Below, one piece after another: positions 1 to 8,941 of a DNA stretch of 64,000 bases (positions are counted from its first letter, which is position 1; each line of letters opens with the position of its first letter). This DNA comes from Bogoriella caseilytica (GTDB lineage Bacteria; Actinomycetota; Actinomycetes; Actinomycetales; Actinomycetaceae), in the NCBI RefSeq assembly GCF_003752405.1, contig NZ_RKHK01000001.1:1674001-1738000 (forward strand). Direction: 5' to 3'. The notes beneath the pieces were generated by a model. That model did not search any database and was not told the origin of the DNA. It was given only the letters and a program-made list of their open reading frames with translations. The translations under genes and the position numbers were made by a program.

Positions 1-20
1 GGGACTCAAGGACTGATTCG

Positions 21-3000
21 GTGCATCTCCAGCCTGAGCTGATCCTGGCGCGGGCCCAGCGCCTCCTCGGCGACTATCTCCCCCGTGCCCTGGTCGCCGA
101 CTCCCGCGCGATCCGGGTCTCCCGGTGGGATGTGCCACCCGAGCCCGGCGCAGCCGGTGCCGGCGAACCGGTGTCCTTCGCGCACATGCGCGAGCGCGCC
201 GTCTTCTCCGAAGCCGGCCGCGGCGAGCCGTGGGGCGCGCCGTGGAGCACCACGTGGTTCCGCCTCGAGGGCGAGGTGCCCGCGAGCTGGCCGGAAGCGG
301 CTCAGGGCGCCGGGGAGGCAGCGCGACGCATCGAGCTGTCCGTCGATCTCGGTTTCGATGACATCAAGCCCGGATTCCAGGCCGAAGGCCTGGTGCGGTC
401 GGCGCAGGGCATCGCGGTCAAGGGACTGGAACCGCGCAATCACCACGTGCCGGTGGACGCCACGGCGGGGCAGAGGTTCGTCTACTTCGCGGAGGCGGCC
501 GGAAACCCCGACTTCGCCGGCGCGAACGACTTCAAGCACCCCACCGCCTACGCGCCCACGCCGATGGGCACCAAGGAGACCGCCGGCGCGGTCCCGCTCT
601 ATCGTCTGGGACGGATCGAACTACAGCTCATCGATGAGACGGTCGAACTGCTCATCCGGGAACTGACCGTGCTCACCGGGCTGACCGCCGAGCTCCCCGC
701 GGCCACCCCGCGCCGCGCGCAACTCCTCGTCGGTCTCGACCGGGCACTCGACCGCCTGGACCCCAGCGCGATCGCGGCGAGCGCACCGGCCGTCCGCGAG
801 GCACTCGGGCCGCTGCTCGCGAGCCCGGCCGACGCCTCGTCCCACCGCATCCTGGCCACCGGCCACGCCCACATCGACTCCGCCTGGCTCTGGCCCTCCC
901 GCGAGACGGTCCGCAAGGTCACCCGGACCTTCGCCAATGTCCTGCAGCTGATGGACGAGGATCCCGAGATCACCTTCACGTGCTCCTCCGCCCAGCACTT
1001 CGCCTGGGTCAAGGAGGGCGACCCCGAGCTCTATGCCCGCGTGCGTGAGCGGGTGCGCGAAGGCCGCTTCATCCCGGTGGGCAACATGTGGGTCGAATCC
1101 GACGTCACCATGCCCTCGGGGGAGTCCCTGGCCCGTCAGCTGCTGTACGGGGCGCGGTTCTTCCTCGAGGAGTTCGGCCGGCGCAGCGAGGTGGGCTGGC
1201 TCCCCGACTCCTTCGGCTACCCGGCCTCCTTGCCGCAGCTGCTGCGCCAGGCCGGCCTGCGCTGGTTCTTCACCCAGAAGATGTGCTGGAACGACGCGAA
1301 CACCATGCCGCACCACACCTTCACCTGGGAGGGAACGGACGGCAGCCGGATCCTCACGCACTTCCCGCCCAACAACACCTACAGCGGCGACATGCGTCCC
1401 ACCGAACTCGCGCGCAGCGTGCGCAACTTCGCCGACCACGGCGGCGCCTCGGCGTCCCTGATGCCCATCGGCTACGGCGATGGCGGCGGAGGACCCACCC
1501 GCGAGATGGTCCGTGACGCCCGGCTCCAGTCCGATCTGGAGGGCTCGGCGCGCGTGGCGCTCGGCACCCCCGAGGAGTTCTTCACCCAGGTCCAGGCTGA
1601 GTACGCCGATCCGCCTGTGTGGCTGGGGGAGATGTACTTGGAGTTCCACCGGGGCATCTACACTTCGCAGGCCCGCACCAAGCGCGGCAACCGCCGGGTG
1701 GAGGCTCTCCTGGTGGAGGCCGAGCTGTGGTGCGCCACTGCCCACCTCCGCGCCGGCGTCCCGTACCCCTATGACGAGCTCGACGAGCTGTGGCGCATCG
1801 CGCTGCTCGCCCAGTTCCACGACATCCTCCCCGGTACGGCCATCGCCTGGGTGCATCGCGAGACCGAGGCTGCGCACCGGCGAGCCGGCGCCCGGCTCGA
1901 GGAGCTGATCACCGGGGCGCTCCAGGCGCTGGCTGGCAGCGGCACCGAGGACCTGGCCTTCAATCCGGCCCCCTTCGCCCGGCACGGGCTCTCCGCGGGC
2001 GGAGGAGGGCCCAGCCCTGAGCCCTCCGCCGGTCAGGAACTCTCCGCGACTCCCGAAGGAGGCGCGCGGCTCCGCTCCGCCGCGCTCGAGATCGAGGTGG
2101 CGCCCGATGGCGCCCTGACCGCGGTCCGGGACCGGCGCACCGGCCGGAATCTGGTGCCGGAGGGCCGGCGCACAGCCGTCCTGCAGCTCCACGTGGATGC
2201 ACCGGCGCGCTGGGATGCCTGGGATCTCGATCGCGCTGCCCTGCGGAACCCGCAGGATCTGGCCGCCGAGGAGGTGGTGATGTGCGAGAAGCAGGTCACG
2301 CTCCGCTTCCGCTTCGGGCAGAGTACCGCCGAACAGCACATCGGGCTGACCGCGGACGGCGCTGCCCTGCGGATCAACACCCAGGTGCAGTGGCACGAGC
2401 GTCAGCGACTCCTGAAGCTCGCCTTCCCGCTCGACCTCGCCGCCGATGAGGCCTCCTACGAGACGCAGTTCGGCCACGTGCGCCGCCCGGTGCACGCCAA
2501 CACCAGCTGGGACGAAGCCCGCTACGAGGTGTGTGCGCACCGGTGGGTCCATGTGGGCGAGCCGGGCTTCGGTGTGGCAGTGGTCAATGCCGGAACCTAC
2601 GGCCACGACGTCAGCCGCGAGAGCCAGAATGCTCACGTCACCACTACGGTCCGGCAGTCGCTGCTGCGTGCCCCGACCTTCCCCGACCCGGAAGCAGACC
2701 AGGGGAGCCACGAGTTCACCACGCTCCTGGCGCCGTCGCCGATGCCGGCCGAGGCCCTCCGGCTGGGCGCCCTGCTGGCCGCTCCGCTGCGCCGTGTCAC
2801 CGGTGAGCAGGCCCAGGAACCCCTCGTGGAACTGGGCGAGGGCACGTCCGCCGTGCTCTCCGCCGTGAAGCTCGCCGCCGACCGCAGTGGCGATCTCGTG
2901 GTCCGCCTCTACGAGGCTGCCGGGGCGCGCACTCACGCACGGTTGCGCCTCAGGCTGCCGGTGACCAGCGTGCGTGAGTGCGACCTGACCGAACTCGGCG

Positions 3001-3098
3001 CCGTGGACGTGGCGCTGGACGACGCCGGCGAGGCGCACCTGGTGCTGCGGCCCTTCGAGGTCCGCACCCTCCGCATCACCCTGGGAGAATCGCGATGA
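21..3098 (+). CDS. alpha-mannosidase, glycoside hydrolase family 38
   Basis: This 1025-residue protein is a retaining exo-alpha-mannosidase of family GH38, removing terminal alpha-linked mannose with a bound zinc ion. The catalytic barrel starts near residue 275. GHAHID at 281-286 supplies the metal-binding His and Asp, and WLPDSFGYP holds the predicted nucleophile, Asp396. A helical domain follows at about 540-630, then the all-beta C-terminal half. The length fits class II bacterial enzymes of about 1000 residues. No signal peptide is seen, so it is probably cytoplasmic and acts on imported oligosaccharides. The GTG start at 21 sits behind an AAGGA at 8-12. Its stop overlaps the next gene by 4 nt, so it is the first visible gene of an operon that may begin outside the window. 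The family call is secure. The natural substrate is unknown. Confidence 0.93.
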   Translation: MHLQPELILARAQRLLGDYLPRALVADSRAIRVSRWDVPPEPGAAGAGEPVSFAHMRERAVFSEAGRGEPWGAPWSTTWFRLEGEVPASWPEAAQGAGEAARRIELSVDLGFDDIKPGFQAEGLVRSAQGIAVKGLEPRNHHVPVDATAGQRFVYFAEAAGNPDFAGANDFKHPTAYAPTPMGTKETAGAVPLYRLGRIELQLIDETVELLIRELTVLTGLTAELPAATPRRAQLLVGLDRALDRLDPSAIAASAPAVREALGPLLASPADASSHRILATGHAHIDSAWLWPSRETVRKVTRTFANVLQLMDEDPEITFTCSSAQHFAWVKEGDPELYARVRERVREGRFIPVGNMWVESDVTMPSGESLARQLLYGARFFLEEFGRRSEVGWLPDSFGYPASLPQLLRQAGLRWFFTQKMCWNDANTMPHHTFTWEGTDGSRILTHFPPNNTYSGDMRPTELARSVRNFADHGGASASLMPIGYGDGGGGPTREMVRDARLQSDLEGSARVALGTPEEFFTQVQAEYADPPVWLGEMYLEFHRGIYTSQARTKRGNRRVEALLVEAELWCATAHLRAGVPYPYDELDELWRIALLAQFHDILPGTAIAWVHRETEAAHRRAGARLEELITGALQALAGSGTEDLAFNPAPFARHGLSAGGGGPSPEPSAGQELSATPEGGARLRSAALEIEVAPDGALTAVRDRRTGRNLVPEGRRTAVLQLHVDAPARWDAWDLDRAALRNPQDLAAEEVVMCEKQVTLRFRFGQSTAEQHIGLTADGAALRINTQVQWHERQRLLKLAFPLDLAADEASYETQFGHVRRPVHANTSWDEARYEVCAHRWVHVGEPGFGVAVVNAGTYGHDVSRESQNAHVTTTVRQSLLRAPTFPDPEADQGSHEFTTLLAPSPMPAEALRLGALLAAPLRRVTGEQAQEPLVELGEGTSAVLSAVKLAADRSGDLVVRLYEAAGARTHARLRLRLPVTSVRECDLTELGAVDVALDDAGEAHLVLRPFEVRTLRITLGESR

Positions 3099-4798
3099 GT
3101 GAGCGCACCGACGCGCTGAGGAGTCAGGCTGCGCGGGAGGTTCACACCCTGCTCGAGCATGGTGTGGAGGCGCTGGGCAAGCGGCCCCGCGGGCACCGCG
3201 GATGGATGGCGATGGTCAAGGCCGCGCTGGTCGGCCACCATTCCGGCCTGAAGTCCGGCACTGGTGTGGTGGACGTGGCTGAACGCTGGCTGGGCGAGCT
3301 GGAGGCGCTCCAGGCCCCCAGCGGCCTGTTCACCTCGGGGGACAACCTGGCCTCCCCGCCGGATTCGGCCTTCACGATCAACGACGCCGCTCTCACGGTC
3401 GCCTATCTGCGCCGTCACGCCGCGGAGGATGCCCTGGCGCCCCGGCTCGAGGGGATCATGGCCCGGGCACTGCCTGCCCTGATCACTGGTGGCGTCCACA
3501 CGCCCAACCACCGCTGGGAGATCGCCAGCGCCCTGGTGGCCGCCGGTGATCTGCTCGGTGGCGATCTCGCCACCGCCGCCACGCACCGCGCAGCCGACTG
3601 GCTCGGGGAAGGGGTGGACGTCGACGCCGAGGGCCTGTACTCCGAGCGCAGCCCCAACTACGCGGCTTACGTGTCCAACCCCGCGCTGCTGACCCTCGCA
3701 CAGAGCCTGGACCGCCCGGAACTCGCCGGCATCGTGCACGAGAACCTGCACGCCCAGCTTGACCTGACCGCACCCGACGGTGGCATCGAGACCATCCACT
3801 CCCGGCGCCAGGACCAGTTCGACGGGCCCTTCCCGCTCGGACCCTTCGCGTCCCACTTCGCTGTCTTCGCTGCCGAGTGCGGACGGTGCCGCCACGGCGC
3901 CCGGCGCGCGCTGGGCGCCCCCGATCTCGACGCCGTCGATGTCCTGGTGCGCACCGAGCTCGATGAGCGAGTGGCCGCAGGGCTGCGCGCGGCAGGACGC
4001 AGCGCCGCGGTGCCCGAGCCGGAACCACCGGTGGACCGATGGTTCGCCGGGCCCCGGCTGTGGCGGCGCAGCGAGGGCGGGCACTGGAGCAGCGTCTACG
4101 GCGGTTCCGATGTGCCCGCAGCAGGACGGATCGGCTCCGGTCTGGCCACCAACCCCACCTTCCTGCGCGCCGGATGGGGCGCGGTGGAGTTCTCTGCTAT
4201 GCGCCTGTCCCGGGACTTCTTCGCCATGGGCCCCTTCCGGGCCGAGCAGGCTGTGCGCGAGGCCGATCGCATGGTGCTGCGCGAGGAACTGAAGACCGCG
4301 TACTACCAGCCGCTGCCCGAGCGGAGCCGGAATGCCGCCGGGGAGTACCGCCTCGAGCACGAGGGGCGGTTCGCGGCAGCAATGGCCTTCTCCGAGCGTG
4401 ACGCGGACCCGGTCCGCCTGAGCACCACGGTGACCTACGAGCCCGGCACGGATGGCAGCCTCGTGAGCATCGGGACCGAGGGTGCAGCCAGTGGGCACGC
4501 CCTGGAGATCGCCCTGCCCGCGGACACCTCGATCGAGGGAGCGCAGGACCTGGGTGAGGGCCGCTACCTCCTCACCGGCGCGACGACACTGCGTCGTGGG
4601 GCGGACACCGTGGTGATCGAGCCGGACACCGCCAGCTCCGCAGACGTCGAGGCCACGTACGACCCGGGAGAGGCCTACACCTTCCTCGCCGGTACGGACG
4701 CCATGGCGGGCCTGCGGCTCTACCTGACCTGGCGATCGCCGGCGACCGTGCGCCTCCACATTCGTGGCGGCACACCTTCCACCACGGAGACTCGATGA
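3095..4798 (+). CDS. putative alpha/alpha-toroid polysaccharide lyase-like protein (heparinase II/III-like)
   Basis: This 567-residue protein has no signal peptide. Its N-terminal half (about 1-290) is helical with repeated Trp/Tyr-rich turns, including TPNHRWEIASAL and ERSPNYAAYVSN. The C-terminal half (about 310-560) looks like a beta-sandwich. That arrangement is the alpha/alpha-toroid plus anti-parallel beta layout of heparinase II/III and alginate lyase relatives, and the NHRW and SRRQD motifs resemble uncharacterised members of that group. If it is a lyase, it would cleave next to a uronic acid. The start ATG at 3095 overlaps the mannosidase stop, and its own stop overlaps the SIS gene, so the three are translationally coupled. 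The family is inferred from motif memory, not an alignment. A toroidal glycosidase of another type is the main alternative. Confidence 0.55.
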   Translation: MSERTDALRSQAAREVHTLLEHGVEALGKRPRGHRGWMAMVKAALVGHHSGLKSGTGVVDVAERWLGELEALQAPSGLFTSGDNLASPPDSAFTINDAALTVAYLRRHAAEDALAPRLEGIMARALPALITGGVHTPNHRWEIASALVAAGDLLGGDLATAATHRAADWLGEGVDVDAEGLYSERSPNYAAYVSNPALLTLAQSLDRPELAGIVHENLHAQLDLTAPDGGIETIHSRRQDQFDGPFPLGPFASHFAVFAAECGRCRHGARRALGAPDLDAVDVLVRTELDERVAAGLRAAGRSAAVPEPEPPVDRWFAGPRLWRRSEGGHWSSVYGGSDVPAAGRIGSGLATNPTFLRAGWGAVEFSAMRLSRDFFAMGPFRAEQAVREADRMVLREELKTAYYQPLPERSRNAAGEYRLEHEGRFAAAMAFSERDADPVRLSTTVTYEPGTDGSLVSIGTEGAASGHALEIALPADTSIEGAQDLGEGRYLLTGATTLRRGADTVVIEPDTASSADVEATYDPGEAYTFLAGTDAMAGLRLYLTWRSPATVRLHIRGGTPSTTETR

Positions 4799-5817
4799 AC
4801 AGCACCCGCCACGCACCACGCGCCTGGATTCCGGCCGCGGACTCCTTTGCTGCCCAGCCCCAGGTGCTCTCCGGCCTGCCGGCCCTGATCCACGAGCAGC
4901 TCGCACAGCTACCGGGCCGGCCCAGCCGCGTGCTGGTGGTCGGTATCGGCGCGAGCCACGCGGCTGCTGCCGCCGGAGTGCGCGGCATGCGCGGTGCGGG
5001 CATCGATGCGACCCGCCACCTCCCGGGGGAGTTGCCGGGAACCGACGGGCCCGGCCTGGTGCTGGCCATCTCGCAGAGCGGTCGCTCAGCCGAAGTGGTC
5101 GACCTGGCCCGCCAGTTCCCTGCGGAACGCGTGCTCGCGCTCACCAACTACGACCCCTCGCCGCTGGGTGATCTGGCCGGCCAGAGCCTGAACCTCGGCA
5201 ATCACGCGGACAGCTCGGTGTCCTTCCTGAGCTTCACCGGCACGCTCGTGGCCCTGGGGATGCTCACCGAGCACTGGAGCGGCGTCGTGGACCTCGACCG
5301 GTGGCAGGGAGTGGTCGACTCGGCAATCCACCAGGCCCAGGCGGCCGCAGTGCACCTGGACGCAGCAGCCGAGGTGCTGGCGGCAGGCGAGTTCATCGAC
5401 GTCGTGGCGCCGGCCGCGTTGCGCGGTGTCGCCGAGGAGGCTGCCCTGATGTTCCGGGAAGGCCCTCGGGTGCCCGCGACGGGCATGGAGACCCGGCACT
5501 ACCTGCACGGGCCGATGGATGCTGCCGGCGCGGGTGGGCACCTGATCCTCGGTGGCGAGCGCGAGGCACTGCTGGCCAGGCAACTCGCCGAGCAGACCAC
5601 CCGGCTGGTCTACCTCACCACCGCACTGACGCCGCTTCCTCAGGAGGCAGCGGTGGCGTTCGGGGTGAAGCAAGCTGAGGCCGATCCGATCGGCGAGGCG
5701 TTGTGCACGACGATCCTCGTGCAGGATCTGGCACTGCGCGTGGCAGCGCTGCGAGGAGTGGACATCGACGCCCCCGTCTTCACCCGGCTCGACACCAAGA
5801 CCACCAGCGTCGGCTGA
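4795..5817 (+). CDS. SIS-domain sugar-phosphate isomerase/deaminase-like protein
   Basis: This 340-residue protein has two SIS (sugar isomerase) domains, like the C-terminal half of GlmS, FrlB and AgaS. The first domain (about 40-165) carries the phosphate-binding loops VVGIGASHA and AISQSGRSAEVV. The second lies at about 190-335 and includes METRHYLHGPMD, which resembles the active-site His segment of GlmS-type isomerases. No N-terminal glutaminase domain is present, so it is not an amidotransferase. The likely role is isomerisation or deamination of a phosphorylated (amino) sugar. It starts with an ATGA overlap on the toroid-lyase-like gene and ends the three-gene operon. The exact substrate cannot be read from the sequence, although an amino-sugar phosphate is the commonest in this family. 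Confidence 0.8.
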   Translation: MNSTRHAPRAWIPAADSFAAQPQVLSGLPALIHEQLAQLPGRPSRVLVVGIGASHAAAAAGVRGMRGAGIDATRHLPGELPGTDGPGLVLAISQSGRSAEVVDLARQFPAERVLALTNYDPSPLGDLAGQSLNLGNHADSSVSFLSFTGTLVALGMLTEHWSGVVDLDRWQGVVDSAIHQAQAAAVHLDAAAEVLAAGEFIDVVAPAALRGVAEEAALMFREGPRVPATGMETRHYLHGPMDAAGAGGHLILGGEREALLARQLAEQTTRLVYLTTALTPLPQEAAVAFGVKQAEADPIGEALCTTILVQDLALRVAALRGVDIDAPVFTRLDTKTTSVG

Positions 5818-5835
5818 TCGCGGACTGGACTGCAT

Positions 5836-5880
5836 TTGTCAGGACATTCGGTTGACAAGCTGTGGAGGCTGGCGAATGAT
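5836..5880 (+). promoter_or_regulatory. putative promoter and GntR-type operator upstream of the transaldolase gene
   Basis: The palindrome TGTC-AG-GACA lies at 5837-5846, directly followed by a perfect -35 hexamer TTGACA at 5852-5857. A weak -10 (AATGAT, 5875-5880) sits 17 nt downstream. TTGTCA (5836-5841) and TGACAA (5853-5858) also form an inverted repeat. The same 10-mer recurs at 17151-17160 before the ABC importer. The GntR/HutC gene at 7115-7852 is the obvious candidate binder, but this is an inference. Confidence 0.45.
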
Positions 5881-5933
5881 GGTGGCAGGGGCGTAGACCC
5901 CGTCGTGCAGCGTTGCCATCCAGGAGGCACCAG

Positions 5934-7040
5934 ATGACCCATGCCCCGCAGTCCGAGCCCACACTGGGCGGCGCACCGCAGACCGTTCTCCGGCGGATGC
6001 GTGAGCAGTTCCCGCAGACCGCGCTCTGGAACGATTCTGCGGACCCGGCCCAGCTCGCCACCTCCATCGGCTTCGGGGCGGTCGGCGCCACCTGTAACCC
6101 CGTCATTGCCGTGGCCGCACTCTCGGCCGACCTTCCGCGCTGGAGTGCCCGGATCGCGGAGATCGCTGAGGAGCGGCCCACCGCCACGGACTCCGATATC
6201 GGCTGGCAGGTCGTCGAGGAACTCTCGGTCGAAGCGGCTCGACTGCTCGAGCCGGCCTTCGTGGCCAGCGGTGGCCGCGATGGTCGCCTGTCCATCCAGA
6301 CCGACCCGCGCCTGCGGCGCGATCCGGAGGCGCTGCTGGCTCAGGCGGAACGCTTCGCCGCGCTCGCGCCCAACATCATCGTGAAGATCCCGGCCACCCA
6401 GGCCGGTATCGAGGCCATCGAGGAGGCCGCCTTCCGCGGCATCGCCATCAACGCGACCGTGTCCTTCACCGTGGCCCAGGCGCTCGCCGTTGCCGAGGCG
6501 ATCGAACGGGCGCACGCCCGCCGGGCCGAGCAGGGGCTCCCCGAGGTTGAGCTCGGCCACGTGGCCACCATCATGGGCGGCCGGCTCGACGACTGGCTCA
6601 AGACCGTGACCCAGCGCGAGAAGATGCTGCTCACCCCCGGCGTGCTCGACTGGGCCGGCGTCGCCGCGCTGAAGCGTGCCCACGCGATCTTCACCGAACG
6701 CGGCTTCCGCACCCGCGTGCTCTCGGCCGCCTTCCGTAACCGGCTCCAGCTCAGCGAGCTGGTCGGTGGCGACCTGGTGGTCTCACCGCCCTTCGAGTGG
6801 CAGCGCCGGATCAACGATCACGTGGCCGACCTGCCCGCCAGGATCGATGAGCCGGTGGCGCCGGAGATCCTTGCCGAACTGGAGCAGCTGCCGGAGTTCC
6901 GGCGCGCCTACGAGCCCGATGGGCTCTCGGTGGAGGAGTTCGAGCACTTCGGTGCTGCGCGCGCCACGGTGCGCCAGTTCCTCGAGGCCAGCGAACAGCT
7001 CGACGCACTGGTGCGCAACGTCCTCGTCCCGGTGCCCTGA
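5934..7040 (+). CDS. transaldolase family protein
   Basis: This is a 368-residue cytoplasmic class I (Schiff-base) aldolase of the transaldolase family. The segment NIIVKIPAT places the catalytic lysine at Lys151, and GATCNPVI near residue 50 is the usual N-terminal phosphate/ketose-binding strand. Transaldolase proper moves a dihydroxyacetone unit between sugar phosphates. The ATG at 5934 was chosen over an upstream TTG because AGGAGG lies at 5922-5927 with correct spacing. The gene stands between the glycan operon and the iol genes, on its own predicted promoter. Because no IolJ-type aldolase lies next to iolC, this protein could have been recruited to cleave an inositol-pathway intermediate. 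That idea is unproven, and ordinary pentose-phosphate transaldolase is the default reading. Confidence 0.85.
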   Translation: MTHAPQSEPTLGGAPQTVLRRMREQFPQTALWNDSADPAQLATSIGFGAVGATCNPVIAVAALSADLPRWSARIAEIAEERPTATDSDIGWQVVEELSVEAARLLEPAFVASGGRDGRLSIQTDPRLRRDPEALLAQAERFAALAPNIIVKIPATQAGIEAIEEAAFRGIAINATVSFTVAQALAVAEAIERAHARRAEQGLPEVELGHVATIMGGRLDDWLKTVTQREKMLLTPGVLDWAGVAALKRAHAIFTERGFRTRVLSAAFRNRLQLSELVGGDLVVSPPFEWQRRINDHVADLPARIDEPVAPEILAELEQLPEFRRAYEPDGLSVEEFEHFGAARATVRQFLEASEQLDALVRNVLVPVP

Positions 7041-7114
7041 GCGGCACGATCACGGACCGCACCATGTTTTCTCTCACGGCACGGCCGCAGCGCGGGTGCG
7101 CTGACGGCGGCTCG

Positions 7115-7852
7115 TCAGTCGGCGAAGACCGTGGTGTCGAACATGTAGCGGGAGGCCCGATAGACGTGGCTGCCGTGCTCGATGATCACGCCACTGCCGT
7201 CGTAAGCGGTGCGTTCCATCGTCAGCAGCGCTGCCCCGGCAGGTTCATCGAGCAGGGGGGCTTCCTCTCCGGTCACCGTGCGGGCACCGATCCGTTGACG
7301 CGCCACATGGGGGCGGATGCCACGCGCGCGCAACGCCGCGTAGAGGCCGTCGGTGGCGAGTTCCTCGGCCGTCGGCGCCGTGCGGGCCGGGAGGTAGTTG
7401 CGCATCAGTGCCAGCGGAGCTCCGTCAGCCAGCCGCAGCCGGTCGAGGCGCACCACCTCGGTGCCCTCGGGCACTTCGAGCAGCCGCGAGATCTCGGCGT
7501 CGGCCTCGATGGTCACATGACCGCGGATGCGGGTCTCGGGGAGTCTCCCGCTGCCCGCGAGGTCGTCGTGCAGCGAGGTGAGCTCCACCGATCGCCGGAT
7601 CCGGTCCGGAGCCACCTGCGTGCCCACACCGCGCTTGCGCACCAGGCGCCCCTTGTCGACCAGTTCCTGCAGGGCCTGGCGCGCCGTCGGGCGCGAGATG
7701 CCCAGCCGGGAAGCCATCGCGATCTCGGTCTCCAGGAAGGTGCCGGTGGGCAACTCTCCGGCATCGATGGAGCGTTCGATGGCCGAGGCCACCTGGTGGT
7801 ACAGGGGGACCGGGCTGGAGCGGTCGAGGTTGATCTGCACCGTGACAGCCAC
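7115..7852 (-). CDS. GntR-family transcriptional regulator, HutC/UTRA subfamily
   Basis: This 245-residue regulator has an N-terminal GntR winged helix (about 10-75, with YHQVASAIERSI and SRPTARQALQELVDKG) and a C-terminal UTRA effector-binding domain (about 95-240, with VVRLDRLRLADGAPLALMRNYL). UTRA proteins usually bind a sugar, sugar phosphate or amine and then release DNA. The start is a GTG at 7852 with GGAGGA 5 nt upstream. It is transcribed away from iolC across 111 bp, the classical position for a local repressor of the iol operon. HutC-type operators are short palindromes, and TGTCAGGACA at 5837 and 17151 is a plausible site. No copy of that palindrome was seen in the iolC intergenic region, so its control of iolC is inferred from position only. 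Confidence 0.9.
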   Translation of the reverse strand: MAVTVQINLDRSSPVPLYHQVASAIERSIDAGELPTGTFLETEIAMASRLGISRPTARQALQELVDKGRLVRKRGVGTQVAPDRIRRSVELTSLHDDLAGSGRLPETRIRGHVTIEADAEISRLLEVPEGTEVVRLDRLRLADGAPLALMRNYLPARTAPTAEELATDGLYAALRARGIRPHVARQRIGARTVTGEEAPLLDEPAGAALLTMERTAYDGSGVIIEHGSHVYRASRYMFDTTVFAD

Positions 7853-7963
7853 CGAGCTCCTCCTTCGCCGCCGGACGGGAGTGCTCGCACTCTGCGCATC
7901 CGGGTCTGCTTCGTGCGCCGTAGTCTAGGCGATGGCTGGAGCCGGTCCGATGGAGGAGTCCCG

Positions 7964-8941
7964 ATGGTCGTGGATGTGCTCACCATCGGCCGCAGTGGCG
8001 TGGACGCCTACCCCCGGCAATCCGGGGTGACCTTGGAGCACGTCACCACGCTGAGCACCTTCCTCGGGGGCAGTCCGGCGAACGTGGCCGTCGCGGCAGC
8101 CCGCCAGGGTCGGTCCTCCGCCGTGATCACCGCCGTGGGGGACGACGCCTTCGGTCGCTTCGTCCGGAGCGAACTGCAGCGGCTCGGCGTCGCCGTCACC
8201 GGAGTGCTGACCATGCCCGGGGCGCGGACCTCGGTGACCTTCTGTGAGCTCTTCCCGCCCGATCATTTCCCCCTGCACTTCTACCGCGACAGTCCCGCTC
8301 CCGAACTCCGACTGACGAGCGCCGACATCGACCTGACCGTGGTGCGCGAGGCCGGCGTGCTGTGGCTGACCGGGCCTGGCTTTTCGCAGAACTCCAGCCG
8401 CGAGGCCCACCACGCCATGATCGCCGCTCGGGCCGGTGCGCCCATCGTGCTCGACCTGGACTACCGCTCTGCCTTCTGGTCCTCCCCGCAGGAGGCACGC
8501 GCCGCCATCGGCGAGGTGCTCGCAGACATGGACGTGGTGGTGGGCAACGAGCAGGAGTGCCAGGTGGCCACCGGTGAGCGCGATCCCGAGGACTGCGCCC
8601 GGGCACTCCTCGACGCCGGAGCGCGGCTGGCGGTCGTCAAGCGCGGCCCGCACGGCGCCCTGGCCCTGAGCCGCGATGAGCGCGTTCAACTCCCGGCTCT
8701 GCCCTGCACCGTGGTCAACGGCCTCGGCGCCGGTGACGCCTTCGGTGGCGTGCTCGCCCACGGACTGCTCGCCGGATGGGGACTGGAACACACCCTGCGG
8801 CGCTGCGTGGCGGCCGGCGCGATCGTCGCCGCCGAACTGGCCTGCGCCCCGGCCATGCCCACGGCCGGGCAGATCGACGAGGTGCTCCGGCTCGGGTACG
8901 TGCCCGCGCGTGCGGGCCACGAGGAAAGGACCACTCCATGA
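7964..8941 (+). CDS. iolC: 5-dehydro-2-deoxygluconokinase IolC
   Basis: This 325-residue PfkB/ribokinase-fold kinase phosphorylates 5-dehydro-2-deoxy-D-gluconate in myo-inositol degradation. The N-terminal FLGGSPANVAVAAARQG is PfkB signature 1, and the C-terminal NGLGAGDAFGGVLAHGL holds the anion hole and catalytic Asp. The ATG at 7964 has GGAGGA at 7952-7957. Longer upstream extensions of this frame run antisense through the GntR gene and were rejected. It is the kinase-only form: the DUF2090 aldolase-like domain fused to IolC in some bacteria is absent. It is the first gene of iolCBDAGE, and its stop overlaps iolB by 4 nt. TAGTCT at 7921-7926 is a possible -10. The function is assigned from the family plus the operon. 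Confidence 0.9.
   Translation: MVVDVLTIGRSGVDAYPRQSGVTLEHVTTLSTFLGGSPANVAVAAARQGRSSAVITAVGDDAFGRFVRSELQRLGVAVTGVLTMPGARTSVTFCELFPPDHFPLHFYRDSPAPELRLTSADIDLTVVREAGVLWLTGPGFSQNSSREAHHAMIAARAGAPIVLDLDYRSAFWSSPQEARAAIGEVLADMDVVVGNEQECQVATGERDPEDCARALLDAGARLAVVKRGPHGALALSRDERVQLPALPCTVVNGLGAGDAFGGVLAHGLLAGWGLEHTLRRCVAAGAIVAAELACAPAMPTAGQIDEVLRLGYVPARAGHEERTTP

Noticed and set aside
621-3038. An 805-codon minus-strand frame opposite the alpha-mannosidase
   Set aside because: It is a shadow of the GH38 gene, with no domain and no ribosome binding site of note.
2933-4906. A 657-codon minus-strand frame opposite the toroid lyase-like gene
   Set aside because: The plus-strand gene is coupled by ATGA overlaps on both sides and has family motifs; the reverse frame has none.
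7064-7963. A 300-residue N-terminal extension of IolC as a possible fusion
   Set aside because: It is antisense to the GntR gene, and iolC has a good ATG with GGAGGA at 7964.
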